Part shown: positions 43,876 to 56,800 of the stretch, piece by piece
Numbering within the stretch: position 1 is the stretch's first letter
How the letters are laid out: each line of letters begins with the position of its first letter
Assembly (NCBI RefSeq): GCF_020382885.2
Contig: NC_058503.1
Coordinates: 17,307,535-17,371,534 of the forward strand
DNA from: Scatophagus argus
Taxonomy: Eukaryota; Chordata; Actinopteri; Scatophagidae
Direction: 5' to 3'
DNA: 64,000 bases
Notes under the pieces: model-generated
Told to the model about the DNA's origin: nothing
What the model saw: the letters and a program-made list of their open reading frames with translations, nothing else
Databases searched by the model: none
Program-made: the position numbers and the translations under genes

Positions 43876-46526
43876 TATATTATTCTAATATAGAAACAGA
43901 CCTCATTAGATTATTCAAGGTTCCTCTATACCAGTCAAGAAGCATCTACAAGATTCCTTGCAGTGTATTGAAGAGGGAACATATTTGTTTTCGTTGTTTT
44001 CCTAGTGTTTCAGCATTGTAACAGAATGCTAAAACAGATGCCAAAGATCACAATGTCTCTTTTAAGGTATTCATCAAATTATTTCATAGTGACTCAGCAT
44101 TTTACATAGGCAGCTTTGCTTAACTGACAAAGAAAATTTTTAACTCATTTGTAGATTCACTTTTAACATGCACAAAGACAACAGTGTCATGATAGTATGC
44201 AAGTTAATCACTCAAACTAATCACATTAACTTGCAGACTGATGGCTACGGATGAAATCTAAATCAGTTTTTCAAATTCATTGTCATAAAACAAATTAAGC
44301 AGCTCTTCAACACATACAAAAAAAACCAGAAATTCAGGAAACGCATATAGAGACAAGACGCTTTCATTTTGAAAATCAGCCATGTGTGAATGTGGGTTCA
44401 TCTCAGTGATCATGAGGGGGCAGAGAGACATGTTACATGACAGCGTTGTGGGTAGGAACACGTGACCATTCACTCCTACTTTTCTTGTTGAGCCTAAGGC
44501 ATGATGCCGATGCCGTGGCTGATTTACTGACATGCCCGCTACTGTGGCTAAAAGGTTAAACCACACATACACAACAACCACACATAGCAGGTTTCTGATC
44601 CCATGGCTGCATGAAAGCACAGCATGAAGCTCGAGCATACAGTCACAACAATCACCTCCTCCACACACTCACAAACAAGAGAGCCCTGCTTTGCATGTGT
44701 ACATACAACAAAAATGGTGTATATGTAGCTGTTGAGCTCATGCTTTCATCTGAAGAGACAGATGCTTAACAGCAATCACATTTGACCCTAAATGGGTTCG
44801 TGTTACATGCTGCCAGATAGAATACTGCATCTGTGCAGGATTTTCAAGGGTCTCTGTGGTTATACATACATTCCAGAAACGCTCATTATTCACTCGACAC
44901 TATTTTGATGCAATCTAAATGCATAAATTCTTACAGACAATATATATATAAATACAGAGACATAAAATGAGTGTCCCCACTCCCCCTGGCCACACACATA
45001 ACACCACTACACAGTGTCTGCAGCTCTCATACAAATGTGCCCACTAAAGTCAGGAGGGAGGGAAGCTTATCCAGGCTCATTCATTCGTTTTCATACTTCT
45101 GAGCTCTCACACTGCATTCTCACCCTGTTCACATTCGTGTGCTGTTCTCTCTCTCTCTCTGTCTGTGTGTGCATTCACGTGTTGTGCGGCTAGTGCATGG
45201 AGGAAGTGCTTATTAGATCAGCCTAAGCCCCAGTGATGAATGAAAGTCCCATCATCCTTTGGGTTTCAGCATGATAAAGAATCGCACCCTGGAAAACATC
45301 AAATCGCACTGGAAAAAAAACACTCAGAGGAGTTTTAATGTGATCGTACTTACACCCTGCATTTGTTAAAACATTTTTTTTCTCAGATTTTGGTGCCAGT
45401 CAATCATTTGTGTGCTGGTTCAGATCACCTCTCAATGAAGCAGTAGGGATGTTTTTCTTAGAGTGTTCTATCAATGAAGCAAGTTCTTGTTTTTGGCACG
45501 TTATTTGCACATTCTGCCGTACCGGTTCGAAGTGCACTTTAAACTATTCAATGTGTTTTTAGATGAATTGTTTTTAATGAATATCACATTACTTCCTGTG
45601 CCTGATTTTTTTTTCCACCGCAAAAATAAGCAAACTCTTCTCTGATGCCTGCTTTTGTTCAGTTTTGTACCACAAAAAAAGGCTATTCTTAAGGTTTTGC
45701 TCACAGTAAATCACCACAAATGGACTTTGCTATAATGTGATGTTAATAATATTGCTGTGCTGCGAAACCACTGAGTTTCAACTTGTGCTTCACATTCAGA
45801 AATCCCTGATCTCCTCTTCCAAACGTCTTCTCTTCTACCCCAATGTTCACATTTGCCTCTTTTTTGATTTTGGGCTGCTCCTGACTAGATCAAAGGGATT
45901 TTAGAGCAACCTCAAAATATCTCCCTTCAAACACTGGTGGGGGAAGCCTTGCGTATCTTTGTTTGTTTCATGGGTGCTCTGACTTTGTTAAGTCTCTCTG
46001 AGTTGGGATAGACGTATGTGAAGGGAATGCTCCACTTTTCATGGCACTACTGTCTCTCATCTTGACATTTAGCCTGAGGGAACAGGTGCTAAAACACCTG
46101 GGTGATGCAGCGGCACAGTTTGTGTGCACACATGCAACACATAACACACACAAAGTGTATGTACAATACGCTCACTTAGTAATGCAGATAAACACAAGCT
46201 TTGAGAAGCACACTTATGTTGATTTGTTTCTAATGCAGTTAAGAGTACACTGTACCTCTTGTTGTTGTTTTTGAAGTTCTTATGTTTATTAAAATAAAAT
46301 CCAAGACAAGACACATCACTGCTCACATTTTATTCTGAGGTAAAAATGTCCTGTGAATATGTAGGATCCCCAGTTAATATTTCCACAATCTGAGCATGGC
46401 CAGATGACACACTTTACACAGAAATTAAGTCAAGTAGTACCATTATGCATCTTCACAATACTACACTGTTCGTTTTTGTACACAGCTCACCGTTGGGTTT
46501 AGATTTGGTCACTCCTGCTGTAATAG

Positions 46527-46837
46527 GTGTAACTCCAAATTCTGTGACCCGTCAAACTCTGTGACTCTAGGGGGCGCTGTTGCTACAGCGCGCCGTTGTC
46601 TCACACAAATTTTTCTCCAGTTATGGTTCGGGTTAGGGTTAAAGTCAAGCTGAGCTAAGGGTAAGTTTACGATGGGAATAACAGGTGTTTCTACACAAAC
46701 ATGGCGCATTTCATTTGTGTTTGAGTTTACACTGTTTGCGTTACGAATTCGTCTGCTTGAGTGAGTTAACGGCGGCCAGCAGCAAAAGCGGTGCCTATAG
46801 TCACAAAATTCAACGGTCACAAAATTCGGTGTTACAC
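46527..46837. mobile_element. Nonautonomous DNA-transposon-like element with about 38-bp terminal inverted repeats
   Basis: The left arm is 46527-46565, starting GTGTAACTCCAAATTCTGTG. The right arm is 46800-46837; its reverse complement starts GTGTAACACCGAATTTTGTG. About 31 of 39 positions pair, with one single-base gap. The total length is 311 bases and there is no transposase frame, so it is MITE-like. The interior holds AGGGGGCGCTG and a telomere-like GGGTTAGGGTTAA. The eight bases flanking each end share only ATAG at their ends and five of eight positions, so a decayed target duplication is possible but unproven. The family is not recognised. Confidence 0.75.
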
Positions 46838-46879
46838 AGGCATAGACCCGCCCAGTAACTGCTTGGGATCGTTAGAAAG

Positions 46880-47060
46880 GAGTTCATAGCGTATATTATG
46901 TCCTGCCATTGGTTTTGTTATATTATTTTCTGCCACCGAGGGAAAAGAAACGCGGCTGTTTTTGATAGATGAAGGAGTTTATCAAGATCTTGACCACGGG
47001 AATGGACGAGACAGTAATGTTAACTGCTAGCTAAATGTTTGTCAACAGCTAAGAGCTAGC
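46880..47060 (+). promoter_or_regulatory. Promoter-like patch in stxbp5l intron 1
   Basis: Just beyond the inverted-repeat element lie an inverted CCAAT box (46908-46912), a CpG-containing stretch and a short frame from an ATG at 46969 (MKEFIKILTTGMDET) directly followed by a donor-like GTAATG at 47014. This is weak evidence for an alternative or nested first exon; it may be chance. Confidence 0.2.
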
Positions 47061-50000
47061 TTAAAGTTAGCTTAAAGCCAGAGCTGTCCCAGCAGCGTTT
47101 TGAAGCCAAGCACTCAAAGGACTGACAGGCTGATCTCTCAGGAATTTTTAAGGTTAGTTACGTTCCCATTTTATCAAAAGATGTTAAACAAACGCTCTCA
47201 GTCAGCTTCTTGTTTGATATGTGGTGGTTTTCAGCCAATAACGGTAGCTATTCATGTTACTGAAAATGACTTTTTAACAGCTGAATGCACCTGTTGTTTG
47301 TTTATTTTAAAAACTTTACATTTGAATTACTTCATAGTGCATTGTCCGTTTGTCCGCCCCACTGAAATTGAAAATGGAGTCTCTTATTTGTTAGGGACCA
47401 ATGTAATGTAACTGTGTGCTTGTTGCAGTGGAGAGTTTGCTTGATGTCTGCTGAGTGATGATCGAGTTTTTATTAGGCTCTGGATTAGTCACACATCATA
47501 AATATGAATATAAAACATCACATCCATGTTAAATAGAGATAAAAATACATGTAAGCACATGAACATAATAATGCACGCTCAATACTGTATTCAGCTGTGA
47601 AGGACGTTAATTAAAATAATAGTCTTCTTCCTCTTACATGTTATAGACACCTTACACCTTTCATAAAGTTCAAAAAAATGATCCCATACCTGGCAGCATT
47701 TTCCTTTGTGCTCATTTAACCTAACTGTCTTCAGTTCAAAGGAAGCATTATCAGTCATCATCTGACCCCAGTCAGTAGATTCTGACTCTTTTAGTGGCGA
47801 AGAATAATTCTCACTGCAGTGATGAATGCCGCCGGTGCTAAGCCGGCTGGTAATTCAGCTCTGTCTCCCAGTAGACAAAGTTGAGGAGATTCTGGAAAGG
47901 ATGTGTTGAGCAAGTCACCCAGTTTTCCAGTGACCTCTTTCCAGTATTCCTGCAATAAATGTACCTGCCTCTACATTACTCTTCCAACACAGGCTGTTGT
48001 GTATCAAACCCATTTTATGAAGTGCATGATAGTCTGACATCCCTCTTTGCCCATCTTGCTTTTGTTGCTATGTCTTAAGTTTAAGTTATGTAGAGATAAA
48101 AAAGTAATTTTCATATTTTTTTTTTTACAAGAAATATGCACATTTAGGCCTGTGGCCTCCCATATACAGTAAATTTCCATTCTTTTTGCTTTTTTGCGCT
48201 GTCCACACGCATACCACTCTCACTATGCATTATTTAACACTTGTCAGTACTCTTGCTTCAAACTACATTACATTTGCGAACTTCATCCATTCCTCCATTT
48301 GTTATTGCTCTGCGTGCACAATGCTTCCCTTGTGATTTTGTCGATGTGTAGGTAAATGTAGCCAAGCACCATCAAGGTCACTCTGTAGAGTCTGCTCGGT
48401 GGATTACTCATGTGTCCCAACTGATGTTGCCGTGTAGTGCCACGTGTAAAATTGAGGGGCTGAAGCTGTGAAGCCATCATTAAATTGGACCAGTTTCAAC
48501 TCGCTGACTACCTGTCTAGCTCTGAAGAGTACACATAATGGGTAGAAAAGGGAATTACATGCTATTTTTGCGCTCATTATTCAATATGGCAAAGACTGCA
48601 CCTGCTGCACAGTTTTTTTGTGACACCAACACCAGCCAAATGTGTTTTCAGTGATGACACCACAGACCACCTTGGGTGTAATGAACCTTAAGTGATTCCT
48701 TCTGGTTTTCTAGTAAATTAATGAGTAGCTTAGTTTGTTGTCTCTTGAGCCATAAAGTTTTAATTTTCAAAATGGTCCTTGTGAACAGGTTAAAACAAAA
48801 CACCGTACTTTCTCTCTCACTCTGGCCCTTTTATTAGCTGTTATCTATAAATCTACATTTTTAAAAATCTTGGCAGTGTTGAGTTTAATGAAAAGTGATA
48901 AAACTTAACTCTGGGTTTGAGCGTTTGATATGTGCCTGTGCAGTGTGTCTGAAGTAGTGAAAATTGTCTTTATTAAGAATATACAGGATGAAAATAGGAA
49001 ACAGGCACTAAGCAGTCAGTGTGAATGCATCTAGTTATATTCTAACAGGACAAACAGTAGCATATTTTCTATGGTGGTTTAGGGACTGTGATATCAACTG
49101 TGGGACATCAGCTATTTGAAAGGCTGCCACTTGTATGCATTTGGTACCAATAGCGCTCATTGTCATTATGTCTTTACACTGCATTTCTCAGGAATCATTG
49201 GTAAGTCAGTGTGACTATGGCAACACCTTTTCAGTCATACATCCTGTCATCCTGCTGTGATGCATTTCTAGTTGGCTGAAATAACTATTACTGAGATAAG
49301 AGATTTCTTTTGAAGATTCAAAAGATTGTAGATCTCGTTGATCTATTAAAACATGCAGTCCATTCTTGATCATGGAGTGGCCCTAAAAGAGGATTTTTTT
49401 CCCCCTAACAAACAGTTTGTAGTCAAACAGACATAACCGTCAGAAAGCAAATATTTTGGCTTTTTGCCAGTCTTCTCTTAAAATGATTGTTTTTTTAGCT
49501 AAAGCCAGTATAATATAATCTTACACTGACCACATTTGTGATTTTAAAAAAAAGTGCAGGCTAAATATGCCAAGCCCGCTACGTTAACATTTTGTACATT
49601 AGTGATTTCTAATAAGAAAGCATGAGAAAAGATAGAGTATTCAAATCTGATTTGTTAGCCTCAGGTTTAGCAAATCTGGGTATTTGACAGAACTCATAAG
49701 TCATTTTCCGTTGCACTCTCAGGCACCCGCTTTTGAGAAAAATCCACAGGCTATACAATGCTTATACTTAATACAATATGGTAACAGCAAATATGTAAGA
49801 TCTTTAAATAGTGTTAAATTAGTATTAGCTTTTGTACTTTCATATCACTTAAAATGTTACAGGCATTTACTGTAATCACATAACATATATGAGAATTTAA
49901 TGTCATATTTCACTGCGTCGATCTGTATTTGGAGATATACAGTACCTGCTCATTGCACAGTTCGCTGGCGGTGGCAGACATGGGTGCTGCTTGCTATTTA

Positions 50001-53000
50001 TAGAAGCAGGGGTCTAGACCAGCTCTGCAGCTGAATGCTGTGTGGAGAGAGGGAGAGAGGATGGTGGGTGGCATGAGGTGGTATTAGTCTTTGGGGGTTG
50101 GGGATGTCTGTGTGGGGTTATCTGATTGAACATTGGGCTTGTGTGCATAAAGGTTGTGTATGAGTGGGGAAGAGAAAGCAACACAAAAGAGGAAGACAAA
50201 GGGGAGGAGGTGGATAGAGAGCAGAGTTGAAATTAAGGTGGCAGCCATAACGCAGGTCGTTTGCAGCAGGTTAACAGTTGCTGCACAGCAACAGAATGAA
50301 TGGCTCGTGGCTTGATAACATTTGCAAACCGCTACAGAATCAGACTTTGAAATGTTGCTGGCTGAATAAATGTTCTCCCTCTATTTCAGTCAAGGGAAAA
50401 CCACAATGAGGTGGAGTTATATTAATCTAGATAGATAAATAAAATATAGATATATAGAAGGTGCAAGTATGGGCGAACCTGGTTACACACACACCACACA
50501 CACGCTCCATGTAAACACGTTCACTGAAAGACAGGAAAATATGCCTTTATGGCTTCAGCCTTAAAATATATATGAGCGGCTCTGAGATTCACCAGAGTAA
50601 ATGTGTTTTTCAACCACTTCTTGACTCTCTTGTATGTATATGTGGAGGGTGGCTCTCCTGTATCCCAGCAACAGTGCACCAGAGCTGGGCTGGAGAATCG
50701 AAAGGAGCCTGGTGGCAAGACCTGAAGGATGAGTGTTGTGAATTTATGTGTGTCTAACCAGGTTCTTCCTTAGATATGTGTGTGTTTCCGCATGAAGTGC
50801 CTTCCACATACATTGGTGCAAACTGTGAGAGAGTTCCATATGTACTCTGCATTTATTAAGTGTTCTTATGGCCACCAGGGAAGGTGTGATTACTTGGGAA
50901 ATTTTTAAGTATCAAATGTTTTAATTTTTATAACACTTACTAGCTCAAATACCTGACCCAGCCCTTTTGTGCAGTGTTTTTTGGGCCATTTGTTTAAATT
51001 GAAGTGTCAGTGTGAAGAACACCGGTAGAAGAGAAAGAGCAACAAGCATTACACCAATTGCAATGCCTAAGATTTCTGCTCAGTGTTTGCTAGCTAATCT
51101 GGGGTAAAAGAGGTGACGTTACTGAAAATAATAACTGACAGGAGAATGCTAGAAATGGCTGTTTGCTGTGCGAGCCCAGGCAGTGTACATCATGCACTTT
51201 CAAAAGAGAGTTCACAGCAAATGAAATAGAACGTTGCAAATATATTAATCATATTGAAGCCAGCCTTTTGAAATCTGTTTTGAGTGGCTGCTGATTCATT
51301 ATGGATGTGTTTATTCAGAAAGTCAGATTCCACATACTGTATGATGCTAGCTTTGCTGTTTTTAGCTCTTAAATAAAGGTTATCTATATAATTGTTGACT
51401 ACTCTATTTGTATGCAAGGCACTCTTGGCCCAAATGTAGCAGCAGAACCTCACTGTGCACGTATTAGTAGAAAGACTGATATATGTACCTCTGAAGGTCA
51501 GGTACTCTTAATTGGCATGCTATAGCAGTGCGCACGCACACACACACCTTTTTATAATAAATATATCATGAATTTAACATGTCATACACCCATATAATTG
51601 CGCTCATAAATATGCGATATGTCTAACTATTAACAGTAATAAAGATTTAGCTCTTATGGACTCACACACAGGAGCTCTTGTTTACTGAATGAGAAATACT
51701 GGATGTGCAAAGCTTGCATGCATATAGCACATAACACAGACTCACACTCTGCCCCATTGCTACACTAGAATTCAGCTCATGTCTGTGTTGTTTTCTCATT
51801 TTCCTCTGTCGAGTTTGATCACCACTGAGTGATTCTGTCGTGTGTTTCATAACCATTTCATTCATCAGCAGTTTAATCATAGCACAAAGCCCCGGTTAAA
51901 ACAATTCTGGTAGCCAGACAAAGGTGTTTGTGTCAGTGATGATGTATGTGTGTGTGTGTTGTGGGGGAGGGGACCAGGCAGCAATGGCTATTATATTATT
52001 AACAAACAAGCCACTGATTACTTCATTGTGGGTTCATAACTGCAGGTTTATTAATGCCTGAGGTCTTTCAAGAATTTTTCAAATTGTAAATAATCAAGTG
52101 CCTGCCCATCAGCTTTGGGAACTGATGGGCGTTTTTCTGTGCATTGTGCAGCCAGAGGCACTTCATTGTCACTAATGTTGACCAGATTTAGTGACTACAA
52201 GGACACATCATGTACTGTTACGTGCAGTAGTAAGCTGCATTGATTATTCTCATGAAAGGCCCTGCACATTGTTTACAACATCTTTACGGTGGTGGCTGGT
52301 GAGACCTCTGCTCAGTTTGAAGGTGAGCAATGCTTAGCTGGGGATTATATAAAGTCACCAGACTCTTTGGCTGTGCCTTGTCCCTTGTTCACCTATTCAC
52401 CACGCCTAATAGTAAGAGTAATCAGACACTCCAAAATTCAAAGAGATTTGAGATTTCAGGCACTTGTAGATGGTCTTCATTATGAGATTGTTAGCAAAAA
52501 TCTTTATTTTAGAATGAAATAGAGACAGGTTGACAGGAGAAAAGTTTGTTATTCACGTTTATGGTACGAAATTAGGAATTATGTTATTTTACAGTGCTTT
52601 GCAAAAGCAGCGCCTCTGTGACAGACAGTTGCTCTTATGTGTAGTCATCAGTTTTTTAAGAAAAATGAAACTATGATCTGATCTTTTATAAAATTTTAAT
52701 GCAAATATGTAGCAGTGTTAGTGTTTCAAACAGTCAAATAGTGGTAAAGCAGTTTACAACATTTACATTCAGCCCTGTTGATTTCCATGTCTTCTACATC
52801 CCTCCAGAGCAGTTAATTGTAATTGAAGCACTGCTGGCAAATTTAACACGGCTAACGGCGGACAGTTGCAGTGAATGCAGTGCGCCTCAGAATGGGAGTG
52901 TGAGAAATGGTGTCATTTTGCCTAGTCAGGCCTTGGCATCTGAATGTTGATGCTAGTTCATTCTCAGTTCAGTCCCGATGCAGCACTGCAGCTTCTCTTT

Positions 53001-53768
53001 GCTAATTACGCAGAGCAAACTCTTCATGTTTTATTAATAAAAGGCTGTTGACCTTGTAAATGTTTTAGGTTTTTGAATTTCAATTAGCTTTTAGTTCATT
53101 GAAATTCAGGTACATCTTAAATGTGTTCTGTGTTCCTAAATGTTAAAATGATGTGCAAATACAAGAAATAATAGGAAGATGTGTGTTTACAACATTATCT
53201 GCGAATGCATTAGTTGTTCACAGTCATCATGTTTTGCTGGAGCATCAGTAGTAGACTGAAGCATTATACTAAGCATTATAAATCAGCCAGAATCTGTAGT
53301 TTCAGACGATAAGCATTAATAAAAAATTAGCCTGTCACCACAGCAGACAGCTGAAAATATCTTTCTTAACACTTAAAAGCTTTTGATTTCTGTCATCCTC
53401 ATTTAACAGAAAGTAAAGTGGTCAGTGTTCAAAAGTCATATAGACATTTATCACAAAAATTGTTTGCTGACAATTATAAGTAAACACTTGTTGCAGTTAC
53501 CTTGTCATTTAACCATTTAATCCCAGGACAATAACATTTCAGAGGATTTAGTTATCTGTTTTTACAGAATTAAAGGTCACAGTTTTTGAAAGTGGGCATT
53601 TAGCATTTCAAAATGACCAAGCTTCAGCTGGATTCGCCACACTGTAGAATGTCATCGAGGCAAGCAAAATCATTAAAGGATAAAAATCATTTAATTACCA
53701 TATGATGCTCATATTTTTCTTGTGTAATTAAAATATTGTTCTGTACTTCTTTTTTTTTGTCCCTACAG

Positions 53769-53866
53769 ACAGTACGTCATGGTTTCCCTTACCAGCCCAC
53801 TGCTTTGGCCTTTGACCCTGTGCAGAAGATCCTGGCCATAGGCTCCAGATCAGGCGGTGTACGGAT
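53769..53866 (+). CDS. stxbp5l: stxbp5l (tomosyn-2) coding exon 2
   Basis: After a T-rich tract and CTACAG acceptor, the exon reads TVRHGFPYQPTALAFDP and VQKILAIGSRSGGVRM, the first strand-forming part of the N-terminal WD40 beta-propeller in tomosyns. It ends in phase 2 at a GTATCC donor, where the family continues with an I-F-G-R-P-G segment. That third exon was not found before the window end, so the gene is 3'-incomplete here. Confidence 0.93.
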
Positions 53867-56800
53867 GTATCCTTTGCCCCCTCATCTCCCCACTGCCTCC
53901 CTTCCTCTTTCTGGAGACTCACTACAAAATACATAGACTTAGAGAAAATACATTATCTGACCTTTGCCACTGTTTATAATCGTACATTATAATAAACAAA
54001 AACAGTGAAACATAATCCAAGGCACAAAACATTAAGATATTTGTTGCTAGCATTTTTTGTATAATAATAATAATTCATAAACTTTATTAGTATAAGGAGA
54101 AATTGCAGCTCTTTTCACTGAAATGCTGCAGTCTACTCTTTCACAAACCTGTGGCACTGCTAGTGGATCTCCAGGCAGGGTCTTTCTTCTTCCACCCCTC
54201 CCCCCTCATTTCCTAATTCCCATCTCTGTCAATTCATGTGGCTCGGTTGTCATGTTGCAGACTTAGAACTGTCTGTCCAGTGGCCTGTCCCCTGGGTCAC
54301 CTGGTCACAGGGATGGAAGAGGACATGTGAGCGCAACCCAGGTAGGAGATTACACTCTCATAAATAGCCAGGGTTCCCAGTTTGCCTTCAGGGAACGTAG
54401 GGTCGAGGCAGTAAACAATTATTGATGCTGCAGCTGTTGCACTGCTGGTCCTGCTGGGGTAATTGATGGACGGGCAGAATGATTTCTCTGCTGAAAGAAA
54501 CATAGGGAAAAATGAGATAGTGACAAAGGGGGATGTGACATTGTTTGAATATTTGAAAGGCAGGCAAAGAAACGGAGAATAGGAATCTGAATGTTAAGGA
54601 CAAAGGTAAAGGTGCACAGTAGGTTTTGATGTCACAGGGAATAGCTGATGAAAAGAGACCAAAATGTGACTTGATTACATGATAAGCTCAGCCAAATGGA
54701 GATATTTTGATATCCTTTACTTCCCCCTCCCTCTTAATCCTTCCATTTTCTCTATATCTCTCTAATGAATGCCTGACTGTGAAGCAAGGCTGAGATTTCA
54801 CCTGGATGGAAGCCCTTGAGTGACTTAGCATTGGTATTGACATGCTGCACACACCTTCCTCTGCTCCTATGTGGCCTGTCACTGACTCTCTCGCACTCAA
54901 TTGCATGCTCTCAAATACACACACACTTTTCTATTTGGCTGTTTCTCATTCTGCTTCACCCTCCATCTCCTTCTGTCTAGAGGATGCTTTTTCCCCCTCT
55001 TTATTTCTTTTATTCAATTCACCCTTCCTCTGTCCTTCACAGCCTGCCTGAGTATTCTTTCTTTTCTTCCCAGGTGTTTGAATGTCCACCTCTCATCTGC
55101 TGTCATGGTCTCTATTTTTTTTTCCCTGATTGCTTTTTGAATGCAGTTTTTGTATTAGTACTGTATACAGTGGTAGTGGCGGCAGGAATTTCTCTATTTT
55201 TCTTTCATAGGTGGTACAATATTTAGTCTTGCTGTCATTCACTTAATGCTGCACACACAACCAACCAAGGGTATTTCACCCAATCTCTCCAGGGTTGTGC
55301 AGCCTGTAAAAACAAGCAATTTAGAGCAAGTATGTTGTCTCTTTCTCTTCTATTTTTCTACTGCGACTGACCTGATACCATAGTCGCTGCTTTCTACAGT
55401 AGCAACACATTATCATATGGCAAGAATATATTTTGTTCATGTTAAGAAGTCTGTATTGATCTCCGCAGACTCCAAGTTAAACATTTAAATGACTCTATTG
55501 ATCGACTGTGTTGAACTGCGGTTATGTGGGCTCTTTGTAGGAGGTGCTTTTGCTAGTGTGTGCTGTGTAGACATGCATGACTCCCTGAGTGGCTAAGAGC
55601 ATGTACAGTTTGGGTGTTTATGTGCATCAGTACAGGCAGAAGAGTGATCAATGTACCTGAATTTCTGTGTAGTCTGGCTTTTAAATCAGAAAACATTTTG
55701 TTCCTGTCTGCACATGTATGTAACTGCACCACAAATACAACAATTTGGCTTCATATTAATGTCTCTGTTTAACAGCTGTAATTTCATTACCAGCTGATAT
55801 GCAATAGTGTAAATTTTTCCATTATCTGGTTGATAATTTAGCAGTCTGATAAATAACTACATACCTCCTTTGTCTCTGTTTTATGGTTTTATATGTACAT
55901 TTTCATTCCAGAGTTTTGAAAATAAGAGGATGTAGAGTAACAAACACTTAATGCTTTTGTCTGTGGTAAGACGTTAGTGGTCAAAGGACATTAGAAACTG
56001 TCGAGACTTCATTAGCTTGAGGAGTTGCTAAAATCATCTCTGGTATGCCTTTAGGGGTAGAAAAACAACTGGCAGAAAAGTGAGTGAGGGAAGGAAGCGT
56101 TAAGTATCATTGAAATACTAAGAGGGAGGACGGCAACAGGATTGTATTGTTGAAAGTGTGATGTGATTTAAGGACATAGCAAAAAGGAGCTGAACTAGTG
56201 TGATCAGAAAAGCAATGGTTGTATAATAATGTCATGATTATAGCATCCTTAAATTTTTATTACTCAACAGTACTCACCCACAAATCCACAAACGCTACAT
56301 GACACTCACATTTAGTTACATTTGTTTATTCAGGCAACTATATTCACTACTACTCTTGCTTTTTTTGGAGTAGGATAGTTTATATCTAAGAAATATGTAT
56401 TATGCTCTTAACATCAAGTGGTGCTGTGCAATTTTTTTCTGAAACATAGCAACTGATTGTCAAAAAATTCCTATATGTCATCGTAGGCTTCAAGTATCAC
56501 TACATAAGCTACAGCTTGGCTTGGCTGAAAGAGAGAAAATGTGGCTTGTATGCTAACTTTCCTGATCATCAAGCCTATTTGGTTTAAAAAAAACAAATCC
56601 ACATGAGATGCATTTGCCATGTCATTAGAAAAATCCAACAGCATAAATCTTGCCACAAAGTCACCAGTGTGGGAATTGTGTTCTGGCTTCATGTGTGGCC
56701 TCATCCTCCTCATCCTACATGATTTCACCTGGTGCGAATTAGTAAGCGCCCACGTAATGTAACCCTGTGTTGTTATTTGCATTTCCTAATTGACAAATCA

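Larger units (their letters stand above)
36927..53768 (+). other. stxbp5l intron 1 (16.8 kb)
   Basis: A long first intron, as expected for this gene. It holds GGCA and TTTA microsatellites, a perfect 16-bp palindrome (40414-40446), a long fish interspersed repeat (41385-41920), a T20A8 tract (43848-43875), an element with terminal inverted repeats (46527-46837) and a promoter-like patch at 46880-47060. No coding exon with convincing homology was found. Confidence 0.8.

Noticed and set aside
52104..52130. 9-bp stem (GCCCATCAG / CTGATGGGC) followed by GTTTTTC, resembling a bacterial terminator
   Set aside because: This is animal intronic DNA; a single 9-bp stem with a T run has no terminator meaning here.
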